64,000 nt of DNA from Cynocephalus volans (taxonomy: Eukaryota; Chordata; Mammalia; Dermoptera; Cynocephalidae). The translations under genes and the position numbers were made by a program. How positions within the stretch are numbered: position 1 is the stretch's first letter; each line of letters starts with the position of its first letter. The notes under the pieces were generated by a model. That model ran no database searches and was not told the DNA's origin. It saw only the letters and a program-made list of their open reading frames with translations. The stretch is taken from NCBI RefSeq assembly GCF_027409185.1, contig NC_084464.1, forward strand, positions 43,065,095-43,129,094, given 5' to 3'. This document shows positions 34,966-51,194 of the stretch, one piece after another.

Positions 34966-35661
34966 TAGGCCGGTTGCACAGTGAAAAGCCGAGGTTCAGG
35001 GTCGTGCCTTGCTCAAATCCACGAGGCTCCTGTGCACCGGAGGTGTTTCTGGTCTCCAGGTCTCGATTTCACGTTGTTCCTTAGTGGAGCTGGCTTCATG
35101 AGACCCACGCAGCCTGACTCGGTTGGGTGGGATGTTACAGGGACCACCTAAGGACCAAAGTGTAACGGAGGTTTGTGCCAGACAGTGTCCCGCCCCTTCT
35201 TCCAGAGTCCAGGTCTCCACTTTCATCCCCTTGAATTTCCAGAGTCTTGTTCTTCCAGCATCACAGTCTGTATCCTGGACCAGTGTCTCTCCTGCAAGCC
35301 TCTGGGGCCTTCTGAGACCCCTTCGCTGGCCTCACAGTCATGGGCTCTCCATCCACACCTCACGATGTCCTGTCCCCCCTTGCAGCTGCCCCTGAGAGAG
35401 AGCGCACAGTAGGAAGAAGACCCAATGATTTGGGACCCAGTCACCTCTATTTTTCTCCCCTCCACCTCCTACAAAGGCCTCCATCCCAGAAATGAGACAT
35501 CCCAAGAGAAAACAGGTTTCTGCTGACCTCTGCCTCCCAGGGTGGGTGTTTTCTCCTCCTCCCTTCTCCTCCCCACATATTGTCAGGGACCATGGCTTCA
35601 GAGATGCCCCTCCCTGGAAAGGGAGAGCCCAGAAGTTATGCCTCCCTTGCCCTGCAGCAAC

Positions 35662-35667
35662 TATAAA
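35662..35667 (+). promoter_or_regulatory. TATA box of the broken MUC22-like copy
   Basis: TATAAA in 'aactataaatgccgta', within ~550 bases that align by eye with the 5' flank of the exon at 60164 (there 'gagctataaatgccatag'). The core promoter looks intact although the gene is not. Confidence 0.7.
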
Positions 35668-35944
35668 TGCCGTACCTATAGCCAAGTAAGAAAAGAAATT
35701 AAGCCATACATATTGTGGGAGCAACCTGTGGAACGCAAGAGTCAGCCGTCCCAGTGCCCAGCTCCCTACCACCTAGCTCAACTGATTTTGCTCCTCCCAG
35801 GACCCTGCTCCTGGCAAGCTTTTAATTCCTCCCTCAGCTTTATGTCCTATTGAGACCCCAGGTATCCACTCCCCCTCTGCAGCCCCTCTCAGCTCCAGAA
35901 CCCAGGCATGCTAGTTAGCAACTTCCCATGTGGGTTACTTCAAG

Positions 35945-35996
35945 ATAAGGACAGGGAAAGTATCTCCTGCCTCCTGCTATGGAATCCTGGGACCTG
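35945..35996 (+). pseudogene. First-exon relic, start codon lost
   Basis: Aligns with 60164-60233: both follow 'ttcaag', both contain the ATCTCCTGC-like block and CTGGGAC before the donor. Here the first codon is ATA, and the exon is 52 instead of 70 bases, removing the hydrophobic core. The donor (gtaagt) is intact. No in-frame stop is present. Confidence 0.8.
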
Positions 35997-36010
35997 GTAA
36001 GTGAATTATC

Positions 36011-37506
36011 CATCAATCAGAGAGGACATGGAGGCCACAAAAAGTCTGAAGAAGACAAGGGTCCCTGTCCCAGGCCCTCTGCTTGCATATTCTCATTCTT
36101 TTTCTGAAAATGAAGATGATAAACTTCTTTTTTGTCCATTTCTGTGAAAGTTAGTACTGACCCTAGCCCCTCTGACCACAATTCTGACCCCTACCTTCAC
36201 CTTGCAGCAAACCCACCTTTATCCTCTTCCTCCAACTCTCAGCTACAAGCAAGAACACAAACAGCAGCTGTGCTTTATTTCTCTTAGAATCCCAGGGTGT
36301 GCTGGCTGCTTGATAAATGCTAGGCATCTAACTTGAACTTCCTAGTTTTAATATCATCTCAATCCCACATTAAAGCCAGGCTCCAAGTCTAAAGCCAAAT
36401 CAAATGAAAATATCCCTTCCAGAAATGCTGCCTAAATTTAAATCCTCAGTCAGCTCTCTTAATCCCTGGATAGAGACACAGGTAGAGGGACTGCCAAGTC
36501 CCCAGGGCTGTGGGAGCTGTGAATGACATCAGCCTGTGGAGAAGTAAAGTCTGAGCTTCTATGTTCCTAGTCATTTCACCTGACTTTTCTACTTGGTCTC
36601 TTCAGAATTTCAAGTTTCTCTTCTTAATGACTGAAACCCAATGTCAGGCAACTTTTTATAAGTTTCCCTTTCACTTCCACTGTAGGATGGAATGCCACAG
36701 AAAGGGAGTGCAGAGGGTAGGCGCGGATTAGACAGGAACAGGCCTAGGAGGAATGAACAGGAGGCTGTTTGGTGATCTTTTTCTTTCCCCTTTGATGCCT
36801 GTTTCTTATGTCCTCTCTCTGCTCTCTCCAGCGACGATGTCCTACATTCCGTTCTCTTCCTCCTCCCTGGCCCAACAGCCTGTGCATTTTAAATTGGTTC
36901 AACTGCTCTTCCAGACTCATCTCTAGCCTGTCTTTGCTCTGCAATCCAGCCATATATCTCCAAGTTTTTTTCAATAACATTTTCACTTGCATGTCACGTC
37001 ATATTGAGTGTGATATTCATGTGTTTATTCTGCAAACATTTTTTGAGCATCCAGTCTGTGCTAGGTCTGAGGATATATCAGTGAACAAAGCAGCGACAAG
37101 CCCTGCCTTCAGGGAGCTCACAGCCTCCTGGGAATGGCAGACATCACACAAAGAAGAACATAATAAAAAAGAGTCACAACTGTGCACAAATGCCAGCGGG
37201 CTCCATCTTATCTCCCCGTCATCAGGTCTAAAAAGCCACTCTGGTCAGCATCTGTTCTCCTGCCTCACACTCTGGGCTCTGGTTCTCATCCCACCCCTCC
37301 TGCCTTTTCGGTGGGCTTCCCCTCCCCCTCCCACACTTCTTACTTTTCCCTCTGCAGGGTCCTTCCCAGCAACAGTCAAACAAGCTCTAAACAGTGTGCA
37401 CTGGAAGCACTTGGATTGAGATTATTTTTAAAATGTGGGTAACTGGGCCCTGCCCCTCGGGATTCCTGAATCCGTAAGTTTGGAGTGGGAGCTAGGATCT
37501 GCATTA
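36011..37506 (+). other. Intron of the broken copy, duplicated from or to 60.2-61.8 kb
   Basis: Stretches such as 'agtactgaccctagcccctc' (36153), 'gctctctccagcgacgatgt' (36822) and 'agcaacagtcaaacaagctc' (37368) have counterparts at 60371, 61055 and 61634 in the same order. An L2-type fragment lies at about 37015-37140. No coding exon is supportable. Confidence 0.7.
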
Positions 37507-37765
37507 AAAAAAAATTTATGATTGACACATGATAATTGCACGTATTTATGGGGTACAATGTGATATTTCAATTCATGTATACATTGTGTAATGATCAAAT
37601 CAGGGTAATTAGCACATCCATCATCTTAAACGTTTATCATTTCTTTGTGATGAGAACATTTAAAGACCTCCCTTCCAGCTATTTTGAAATATACAATAGA
37701 ATATTGTTAATTCTAGTAAACATGGGGCATAAACCACTTCTATCTTTAGTATGAAGACTAAAAGA
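37507..37765 (-). mobile_element. L1 LINE 3' end, antisense
   Basis: Contains 'gattgacacatgataattgc', 'tatttatggggtacaatgtg' and 'agcacatccatcatcttaaa', the antisense L1 3' UTR layout. It sits directly before the repeat domain of the broken copy and may have removed the start of that exon. Confidence 0.8.
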
Positions 37766-37869
37766 CAGAATTATTAAAAATAATAACTATCAAATCGCCA
37801 AGAGATAGGCAATATAAAAATATGTAAAGTGGGAGAGACATCAAAAATCCCAGATGCGGGGGAGGGAGG

Positions 37870-39080
37870 ATGATAAAATCTGTGCCCACTGCAGCCTCAG
37901 AAAGCGTCAGAGGCGCTGCGATCCTCAGGTCGTCCAGCACAGCATCTGTGCTCACTGCAGCCTCAGCTCTGATCTCTGACTCCACCATGGCCTCCACCAC
38001 AGTCTCTGAGGCAGACACACCCTCCTCAATAAGGTCTGTGCCCACCACAGCCTCCACCACGGGCTCTAGGAACACAACATCTTCTGAGACCACCTTGGTC
38101 TTCACCACCAACTCCGAGACCAGGAAAGTTGCCTCCACAGCCTCTGACACCACTGCAGACTCTACTAAAACCTCTGTGACAACTGCAGAGTCTGTGTGCG
38201 CCACAGCCTCCAGAGTACCACAGAGTACCACAGAGTACCTGGAGAGTACCACACGCTCCAGGATAACATCTATGACCACGATAGTCTTCTCCACGGCCTC
38301 TGAGATCACCATAGCTTCCACCACAACCTCAGGGACCTCTGCAGAGTCTGTGACCACACTTGCCTTCATCAAAGATTCTGAGATCACCACAGCCTTGACA
38401 GTAACTTCTGTGCCCACTGTGGTCTCCACATCAACCTCTGAAACCACCATGTCCTCTTTTAAAATGTCTGTGTCCACCACAGCCTCTGAGACCCCCACCA
38501 CCTCCACAACAGTGTCTGTGCCCACAAGAGAGAGCACTGCAGGGTCAGCCTCTGGGACCCCACAGCCCCCACAACAAGATCTGAGGCCAGCATGGCCTAT
38601 AGCATAGCCTCTGAGGTCACTTCACAGTCTGCTAGTGGCATGTCTTCCACCACAGGCCCTGACACCACCACGTCCTCCACAGCCTCCTCCTCAGCCTCTC
38701 AGCTCATCACAGACTTGTCCACTTTCACTGCGTCCTCCACAGCCAGCACCTCAGCTCCCGAGACCCTGCCTGTCTCAGACACAGCCTCCGAGAGCTCCCT
38801 GGGCTCCACTCCAGCAGCTGTGCCCACCGTGTTCCCCTCCACAGCCTCTGGGGACACCGAAGCTTCCACCTCACCTTCTGGACCCACCACAGCCTCTGAG
38901 GTCACCACCACCTTTGCTTTGTCCTCATCGCCCATCTCAGCCTCTGCCACCGCCTCTGGGGCCCCTGAAGTCTCCACCAGTGTCTCTGGACCTCTCACCG
39001 TCTCGGCCACCACCTTGATGCCCACCCAAGCCACCGACATTTCTGCTCAGCCCATCACCAGCACAGTTGTGTCAGGTACC
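37870..39080 (+). pseudogene. Mucin Ser/Thr repeat domain of the broken copy
   Basis: Reads as TASTTVSE/TTSETT/STASETT-like repeats typical of MUC22. The first frame runs 37870 to a stop at 38605-38607. From about 38570 a second frame continues the same repeat style (TTRSEASMAYSIASEVTS) as far as ~39080, showing a frameshift rather than two genes. Further right the Ser/Thr pattern fades and codon quality falls. Confidence 0.75.
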
Positions 39081-39483
39081 AGCCACCATGTGTTCTCTGC
39101 GCGCACACATTCTAACTCCAGTGACAGCCACCACTTTTTCACTGTTCCTAGCTCCTCTGTCCTAGACTCCAGTCAAGCCCTGCACCAGGTAGACATAATG
39201 CTCTTCCCTCTTCTTGAAACCCACTTACTTCTACTCTGGTCTCACCTGCTTTGTTTGGTGTCCACCACTTCCCTTCCAATCAGAAACACATATTTGCCAA
39301 TATCACCCCCTCGCACAACACAAGTTAGTTATATTCTGTCCCTTCTGCCTCCAGCAAACCCACCTCAACTCTATTGACAACCATGCCAGTGGTCAGAGGC
39401 GCTCACTTCTATGCCAGGTACAATCAGCTGTATTCAGCCCACCCTGTGACATTACGACCTCACATCAATATACTGGCCCCTAG

Positions 39484-39655
39484 TCCAGGGGTTGGCAGCC
39501 TTGCTTCATGGGTCAAGTCTCATGGGTTATCTGTTTTTGTAAATAAAGTTTTATTGGAACACAGCTACACTCATTCATTTATATATTGTCTCCAGCTGCT
39601 TTCTAGCTCCTCTGTGTAGCTGCAACAGAGACTGTATGGCCATATGACCGTATGA
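39484..39655. mobile_element. hAT-like DNA transposon fragment
   Basis: Has 'caggggttggcagcc', 'aataaagttttattggaaca' and 'tgcaacagagactgtatggc', the layout of a common non-autonomous mammalian hAT element. Inserted within the broken mucin copy. Confidence 0.65.
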
Positions 39656-39839
39656 CTCCCTGACCCCTGCTACCGGCAATACCGTACCTGGAATAGCCCC
39701 AAATACCTCTGGTCTGGCACATCCACTGTTGAAGCACTATCTGTGCCCTCGGTCCCAGGTATTGGGACCACCACGGGATCTATCCATGTACCCACCACCA
39801 CCCCTGGGACCAGCACCACCTGCCCTGAGCCATCCTGCT

Positions 39840-41080
39840 ATAGGGAACGACATGGGAGCCTGAGTGATACCCCCTGTTCTGCAGGCTACAAGGGGGTCCC
39901 ACGTGTGTGGTACAGCTCCATGGAAGTTCTTGTTTGTTCACCTTTGGTTGCTTGATGAGGCTTCCCAGAATTAACAGCCTAACCTTTTGGCTTAGTATGG
40001 CTTTGGGAAATTCCCTAGAGTTTCTCAAAGGACATGTTAAAATACATCAAAATTAACTGGTTTATTTAAAGGGCATTGTCAGTACTAAAGGTGTTTCTGA
40101 GGCATGTTCCCGGTATGGGTTGGCTCCATTTAATTTTGTCATTAATCTTCCTTGTTAGTGATGTGTGCATGGACCCATTGTGGCTGTGGTCATGCTCTTG
40201 CACGTGTGGAATGAAGTTATCTTCCCGCACGTGTGGAATGAAGATTTCTATCCACATCCCCCAGGGAGGTGGTGGGTCCGAGTGCAGTGGTGCTTACAAA
40301 TAATTGATCATCAACCAGTTACAGATTTCTTTGTTCCTCCCACTCCCACAGTGTCACCTGATTTACCAAGAACATGTTCTTTCCTTAGTAATAATAAGAA
40401 TGATATGGTGTGTTTTTGTTAGTTTGAGTAGGATCATTTAACTTTTCACTTTGTCCCCTGTGCTGTTCCCAGAGGAAATAAATGGTATAAACATTGTGAT
40501 TTTGATTATAAATTAAAATGATCAATATAGAGTGTAAGCAATATTAAATTGTTAACCATAACTAACCAACGTTATTAAAATCAAGTATAGTAAGTATAAG
40601 TAAGATTTAAAAAGGGTTAAATTGTAAGTTAAGAAGGTTAAAAATTATAGTTTAAACTAAAAGTCTGATGCTCTTTAAAGCCAAGCATGCTGCTATTGTA
40701 TAGTTTCCTGGCCACGAGCCACAGGCTTTGGGGTGAACTACTGATGCGTGAGTAGATGTTTTTGTCACAGCATGAGTGCCTTGGAATGTTTTGACCTTTC
40801 TTTTTCAATAAAAACAAAATAAAAAATGTTTTGATTAAAAGATAAATCAATGTGTAAAAGATTAGGTAATAACATAAATAAAGCAAGATTTTTGTGGTCG
40901 TGGCCCACACTTGCACTAGACATCTGTGGTCCGTCTCTCTTTCCTCGCCGACGCCACACCACCTATTCAGATCCAACGAATCCTGCGGAGCTGGTCTCCG
41001 GCAACCACCTGCTATAAAACAGGGCTGGTGTTCATGGCCACAAACACAGCGTGAGCCACACACCAACAAATGTGATTGAA
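39840..41080 (+). mobile_element. LTR-like insertion between the repeat domain and the transmembrane segment
   Basis: A non-mucin block separates the last Thr-rich scrap from the transmembrane segment. It has AATAAA motifs (near 40806 and 40876) followed by 'gtctctctttcctcgccgac', a layout like the R-U5 end of an endogenous retroviral LTR. I cannot fix its ends or family, and no viral coding frame is visible. Confidence 0.45.
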
Positions 41081-41082
41081 CT

Positions 41083-41177
41083 AAGTGGATACTTACAGCC
41101 CTGGGGACATCATCCTCATTTCTCTGGCTGCAGTCATGGTTGGTGTTGGATACTTAGTAGGACTCTGCTTTTGCTTG
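41083..41177 (+). pseudogene. Transmembrane segment relic with intact splice donor
   Basis: In one frame reads DTYSPGDIILISLAAVMVGVGY then LVGLCFCL, ending at gtgagt (41178). MUC21 has the equivalent [20 protein letters not shown] then VGLFFCV ending at gtgagt. Length, position and phase agree, so this is homologous, not chance. Confidence 0.8.
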
Positions 41178-41259
41178 GTGAGTGACTGTGTGTGGAAATG
41201 GGTGGAGTTTTCCTGAGAAGATAGATCATGAGGAGGAATAGAATGGATGGATATTCAGA

Positions 41260-43200
41260 ATAAGAGAGAGAGAGGGGTGCAGGGAGCCGCTTGTATCCTA
41301 GCCCAATCAACCTAAGAGCTCAGGAACAAACCTCACAAAGTCAGGTTTATTGGCTGTTGCAACAAGGGAGACCTACACAGGTGGGACAATGGAACTTCTC
41401 CCGGAACAAAAGAAAGAAGCTTTATAGTACTGGGGGAAAGGTTGTTTTTTGGTGAAATTTAATTGAAGCAGAGTTTTAATCTGTTCTAAACAAAACGAGA
41501 CTGTGTATAAAGAAGTCAAACAGCAGCACTAGACCATGAAGTAGACCCAGTTTTCTTGGAAACTACAAAGTTACAAGAAACATGGAATGTTGTATTCAGG
41601 AACTCCTTATCTGTCACTGGGGTGTAAATAGAATCTGCTTCTCTGTTTCAAAGTACCTTGGATTCTGCACACAAGAATGGGGTATTTCCTTCTTACTGAT
41701 TTAATTCCAAACTGCAAATTTACGATAGCGTACCATTTTAGAGAACTAAATTTTTCATTGACTGAATTACTCATAGTGAGAAAGTCATTCAAAGAAGGGG
41801 GCTGCTATGATGCTCGTGAGCTGCAGCGTGTCCTTGGGGAAAATACTCCCTCCAGTGAACTTGACTTTATTCATGTTGTTATCCCGGCCTGAGGGGTGGC
41901 AGGCAGATTGTTACTTTCTCAGTCCAATGTTTACTTTCTCATGTAGCGTAATATAAAGACTTGGGAGAAGAAGAAAGACAAAAAATATAAATGACAGAGC
42001 GGGGGAGGGAGGAGGGTTTTGGTGATGGGGAACAATAATCAGCCACAATGTATATTGACAAAATAAAATTAAAAAAAATATATATATATAAATGACAGAC
42101 GTAGCAAGAAGTAGGGAAAAAGAGAAGGAAGACGAAGTGGGGGCCCCAGTGAGAGGGACGTGTGTGATGGGAACAGAGGAGAGAGGACATATAGTGGGAA
42201 GCATGTCTTGTAGAGTAGCCGGCAGCTACAGCACTAGGAGAAGGATCTTTAGAAAGTGATGAACATTTACACCCCCAACAGGATTTTCACTCTCGTGATA
42301 GAAACAACCACATCCAACTTCGGGGGGTGCACGTGGGACAAAGTGAAAGAAATTCACTTTTTGATACCTGTTAGCACAGCTCAAACTGACTGGACATTTC
42401 AAAACACTTCACTAAATCCTAGGGGAAGATAGCAAGCAAATACCCTTCATGAGAACAGAAATCGGAGATAGGCTCGCCCTCGCCGAGCGGAGGGTTTGGA
42501 CGCTCCGCTCCGCTAGCTGAGGCCCAGCCCTGTGCAGTGCTCCGTGCTGGGTGCGACAGCCATGTGCCGGCAGCAGAGGGCGTGTCTGCATTCTATGTTG
42601 CCTTCCTGGTCTGGGTCTTCTATTTTTCTTGTTCAATTTTTAAAAAATATATTTATATTTCCCCGTTTTGGCTGTATGTATATGCCTGTAAGTGGTCTTC
42701 AGAATTTTCAGGACGAGCCAGAGTGAAATCACAATAAATCAATGAAAAATGTACACCTAGCAATGAACAGCTGGCATATTTTATAATCTACTTACCTGAG
42801 TTTCTCATTTCCAAGTCCTAGATCCCTCCCTATGGGGAGAACAAAATGTGACTCACCAGCCATGAAGCAAACCTCTAAATATTTAAGATAAAGGTGTAGT
42901 TATAATGACTGGCATTTTATTGACTGTCTACTAGGTGGGAGGTCCAGCGCAAAGCGTGCTTATAAAGCATTGTCTCTCTTTGCTCTGCTTAACCATTCTT
43001 AGGGAATGTAGTCTTATTATCCCATTTTACAGATTAGGAAGCCAGAGTCAGACAAAAGTTAACTTGCTAAAGATCACAGGACAAGGTGGTGGCAGAGCTG
43101 GGCTCTAAACCCAGTCTGCCCAGGAGAGCCTGTGCTCACGGTCACAGGATTTCATAGGCAGTTCTCCAATCTTTAGCTCTTTAGGAGCTCTCCCTTATCT
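41260..43200. other. Repeat-rich DNA within the broken copy
   Basis: No exon supported. About 41320-41900 looks LTR-like in reverse ('caggtttattggctgttgca', 'gggacaatggaacttctccc'). A TA run lies near 42075-42090. A MIR-type fragment is at about 42930-43130 ('cccattttacagattaggaa'). Confidence 0.45.
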
Positions 43201-43209
43201 TTTTCTTAA

Positions 43210-43336
43210 GCATTTTTAATTTAATTTATTTTATTATTATTATTACTTTTTTGGTGGCTGGTTACTCTGGGTATCTGAACCCTTGATCTTGGTGTTATCA
43301 GCACCACATTCTCCCAAGTGAGCTAATTGGCCAGCT
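43210..43336 (-). mobile_element. tRNA-Ile-like SINE monomer
   Basis: A minus-strand copy with 'cttggtgttatcagcaccac' and an A/T-rich tail, flanked by 11-bp direct repeats ctttttcttaa at 43199 and 43337. It ends 90 bases before the Gly/His tail exon and may have replaced part of its upstream splice region. Confidence 0.82.
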
Positions 43337-43384
43337 CTTTTTCTTAAAAATTGAACTATAATTCTCACCACTAAAAAAAGATAA

Positions 43385-43906
<522 letters not shown>

Positions 43907-46900
43907 AAACATTCCCTGAGCCTAACCATGGTTCAGAACCTCTTGAGGAGAGTCATGGTGACCAGCCTCAGAACAACTTCTCCTTGATTCCCCAGTGTAC
44001 AATCATAACCCTGTAGGCTTTGGAGTTCTATCATTTCTTCAGGATGCAACATGACCAGGAAGAAGAAGAATGATATTATTACAGCTTTAAATAAATGAAA
44101 AAAAAAATCAAAATTTCGAATACTATGGCTGCAGATCTGATTATATCTGTTATAAATGATCTCTCATAGTATTTGTGGTAGCAGGATGACATGCTTGCTT
44201 GTTCATCTGTTTGGGCATTCTTTTCTCTCCTTTTTCTCTTTGTTATTGAGTGCTAACTATGTGCTAAGTGTTGTACTATGTGACTTTAAGTATGCTTTAG
44301 TACCATTTCGTGATCAAAATAATCCTTTGAGAACTTTTAATTTTCTGGCAATATAGTGGACAAGGTACATTAGCCACTCCTTTCACTGAAAGCAATAAAT
44401 GTTTCTGGATAAAATACTGAAAAAAAAATCATTACAACTGCATCAGTTAGTGGGATAGATAGATAATATTTAGATAAATGACTGAGATAAGACAGAGACT
44501 TAAAGAGGCTTAAGGAGAGCTCTGAATCAGCTTTGTATGGAGGGAATTTGGTGAACTCAAAGCCAAATCTGGTGAACTCAAGATTGTCTTCTCACAGCTT
44601 CTCGGTGCTTAGAGTACAGGAGAAAAAGTCCAGGACATGCACAAGGGTGGAATCTAACAGGAGACCCTAAATAAATATGAGATCTAAACTGGCTAAACCC
44701 TCGGTGTATAGTTAAACTATAAAACTGAGTGGCCTACCATGCAAACTGGGGACGGTTAGGAAAGTGTCTGTCTCTGAACTTGGCACTGAGCAGGGCGGGG
44801 TGGAGCAGTGAAAAATCTTCCTTGGGAATTTGTAATTACATGACATTCTTAATTTGGGTCTGTAGCCTCAAATTCTACAAACTGAGTAGATTAGAAAGCC
44901 ATCTTAGACCTACTCAGTGCCCTCCAGGTCTCCTTCATCTTTGGGAAGATTCTTCCTTCCTACTTCTTTGTCTCTTCCAAATGCTATGTGACAAGTAAGG
45001 AGAAACTCACTGGGACAGTGCTACAAATTAAAATTTCAAAATATACTTGGCATCTATGTGTTTATGTCTTTATGTTCTTGTTTTTGTTTTTTATCCTTTG
45101 TCTTTTATTATTCCATGCTTATTAAGCACCAATCACTATGCTAGAGCCTTTAAGTACTCCAGCATTTACTTCTCAAAATAATCCAGTGAGAACTTAAATA
45201 TATGGCTATATAATAGGCTAGATGCCCTGACTGAAAATACCCTGAAAACCTGAAAATTATGGACTAAAAAAATCATCGTTAAAAAAATCAACAAGTTGGC
45301 AGGAAAGTAAGAAATGCTAAAATTAAAGACTGAGTTAGAGTAGGAACCCCAGGGGGTAAGGAGAGTATTGAAGCCAACTTTTGCCAAACCCGGTGAGCTT
45401 AAGCTTTAGGTATCACAGCCTCAGTATGACCAGCCCAAAGTGAGTAATCCTGTAGTAGACTCTCACATAACTCTGGAACCTTCAGTGAGAGTGCAAACTA
45501 AAAATAAACCCGTCCCTCCTCTAAGGAAATGCAAGCAAAATTGTCTCTAAACTTGGTGCAAGGGAAGGGTGGGACAAATGTCCCTTGAGAAATAAATTGT
45601 AGCCACAACAACACCTTACATGGTTTGCAGCCCCAAATCATGCAATCTAGGTAATTCAAAAGACTTCAATTCTATAATTTAATTTAAAATAATCCTCTAA
45701 TTGTAATGCCTCCATGTGCTTGACAAAAACATACCAATTCTCTGTGGAGGATCACACTTTCATCTTAGGCTTAAAAGATCTTCTACAGATAACAGCCCAA
45801 GAAAAATAAATTCATAGTCCTAAATCTCAAATCACAAATGAAAAGAGACACTGTGAGTGAAAGCAAGCAAGGAAACAAAAGGAAACAAAAAGCAGGCAGC
45901 AGGATCACATCCACAAAGACTGTAGGCATTAGAATTATTAAATACAGAAGATGAAGTAAGTAGCTTTAAATGTGTGATGTAGCTTTATGGTTGTCCACTA
46001 ATATCCATTCTCTCCCTTCAGCAATAGAACTCTCAAGATTTGGCTGAGCACATGTCCACCAGGTAGAGGTTGTATTTCCCAGTCTCCCTGCAGCTTAATG
46101 TAGCTGTGTGACTGTGTTTGGGCTGATGGTGTGTAAGCAGACAACAATCTTCCATGAAGATAGAATTAAAATACTTGGTGACATTAAGGTATGAGTTGAG
46201 AGATGGATAATAAGAATTAAAGTGTTCTGAGGTTCTTGTATTATTTTGAAGGAGAGTAAATATATTAATTACATTTAAACTTTGATCAGTATGCATGTTG
46301 CAATTTTTAGGGTAGCCTCAAAAAGGTGGAATCTGGACTTAGATCCAGGATCTTTTCCCTAGATGGGACGGTGGAAAAACAAAAAAACAAAAAAAACACA
46401 TCTCTTACTTAGAGCACTGTTGGGTTTGCAGCTACAGAATAGGATTGCTGGGAGTCCAGGCCTGTCACTGATGGTACCCTCACACCACAGCCTCAGCAAT
46501 GGCCCATCACAGCCACTAGGCAGATCTACTTCTGAGCCTTTCCCAGCACAACCCCACCCCTTCCTGCCTCCCAGACTCACTCATTCCGAACTCCTTCATG
46601 TCTTCAGCCACCTCCTGCTTGCCAGCTTCCTTCTAACAGGTCTTGCATGTCGGGAAGGCTCTTTCCCCTACACATAAACTGCCTGAGATGTTGCCTCTTC
46701 CGTGTAGCTTCTCCTCACTGATAGGGGAATGGAGACAGCCCACTGTGGTCATACACACTGGTCAGTGGAACTCCCCTCATGCTGGTCACAAGATGCCCTC
46801 ACTATGAACTCCCCAAACCCTCTGCTCACTTGGGTCTGTTCAGTCACACTCATTTGGCTGACTGTGCATCCTTTCTGCTGGCCACATCCAAATGTCCAGA

Positions 46901-47640
46901 CCAAACTCAAAGCTCCTAGAGGACTCGGGTATATAGCTCCCTCCTCCCATCAGACTTGAAGTCTCTTAATGTGGTGCCTGTACCTTGCCCTGTGGCATAC
47001 ACTATTGAGAGATGTTTCATTAAGACTGCTGAGAAGGCACATCTGAAGGATCCCAGGTGGAAAAGCTTCTATGGAGCCCTGTGAAAACAAAAACAAAAAA
47101 GAAGGGAACTGCTATAGCTGAGAGCCAGAAGAGGGCCCCGCACCCCTGCACCTTCTATGGGTCTGACAGGTGGCTCGTTCCTGCATGTTCAGCACTCTCC
47201 CATGTCCTCAGCCCCCATGCCCCAGAGACCCCAAAGATGGCTTCACTACCTGTAGATCTCTCTTCCCCTGTTCATTCAACATGCATTGTTGAGCACCTGC
47301 TGCATACCCAGCAATGTTCTATCTGTCTTCTGCTGGTAACCCAGAGCCCAGATCCCTAGTTACTGTTCTCTTTTGAGCTGCAAATTTGTTTGCTTCAGAG
47401 ACGTGGGGTCCTGCCTTCTTAGCTCATTTCCTTAGGGCTGTTCCATGCCAAAGCAGGTCCATAGGACTTCCTGACCAGGAAACAAAGTCTTGAGCTAGAA
47501 CAGGTTTCTAACCCCATCCCTGCCTCAGAGGGTGGGTCCTTTCTGCTCTGACAACCTTGATCTCCTGCTGCAACCCAGCCCAGTGTCCTGCCTAGAGTGA
47601 TCATGTCATCCTCCTTTCTCACCTTCCTCTTGACCCCTGG
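43907..47640. other. Intergenic DNA before MUC21
   Basis: I see no gene. Sequence is AT-rich with scattered old repeats, including an L2-like scrap near 47265-47340 ('ttcattcaacatgcattgtt'). Confidence 0.55.
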
Positions 47641-47736
47641 TCTATTCCTTCCCAGGCTCAGTATCGTTTTGTCACCGGTTCATAGTTGGCAGACTGTCAG
47701 GTCAGCTGCCCAACCCCTCCCCAGCCCAAAGGAAGC

Positions 47737-47742
47737 TATAAA
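47737..47742 (+). promoter_or_regulatory. MUC21: MUC21 TATA box
   Basis: TATAAA in 'aagctataaagggccc', 269 bases before the ATG. The upstream ~330 bases share short ordered blocks with the promoters near 35.5 kb and 59.8 kb (for example 'gggtgggtcctttctgctct' versus 'gggtgggtcccttccatgct'). Confidence 0.75.
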
Positions 47743-48005
47743 GGGCCCTACATCTCTTCCACAATAGAGAAGAGGTGACAAGATCCCATGGAGGAAGCTT
47801 AAGGAGCCCAGCATCCCACTGGCCACCGTTCAAGTTCCAGGTTCTTCCCAAGAACACACACTTAGGAGACTCAAGCTCCTGGAAGCTCCAGGCTTTGTCT
47901 TTTTACCTTCAACTCTACTTTCTCAAGAATCCTCTGTTCTTTGCCCCCTACATTTTGGCCACATCTGGGATCCAGGTATCTTCCTTTCCAGCCACAAAGA
48001 GGCAG

Positions 48006-51194
<3,189 letters not shown>

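Noticed and set aside
36808-37419. 203-codon plus-strand frame in the relic's intron
   Set aside because: Crosses an L2-type repeat and duplicated intron sequence; its counterpart at 61 kb is not open in the same way, so it is probably chance.
37758-38537. 259-codon minus-strand frame opposite the relic repeats
   Set aside because: The plus strand has the Ser/Thr mucin signature and fits the order of the other mucin pieces; the minus frame is a Val/Glu-rich shadow.
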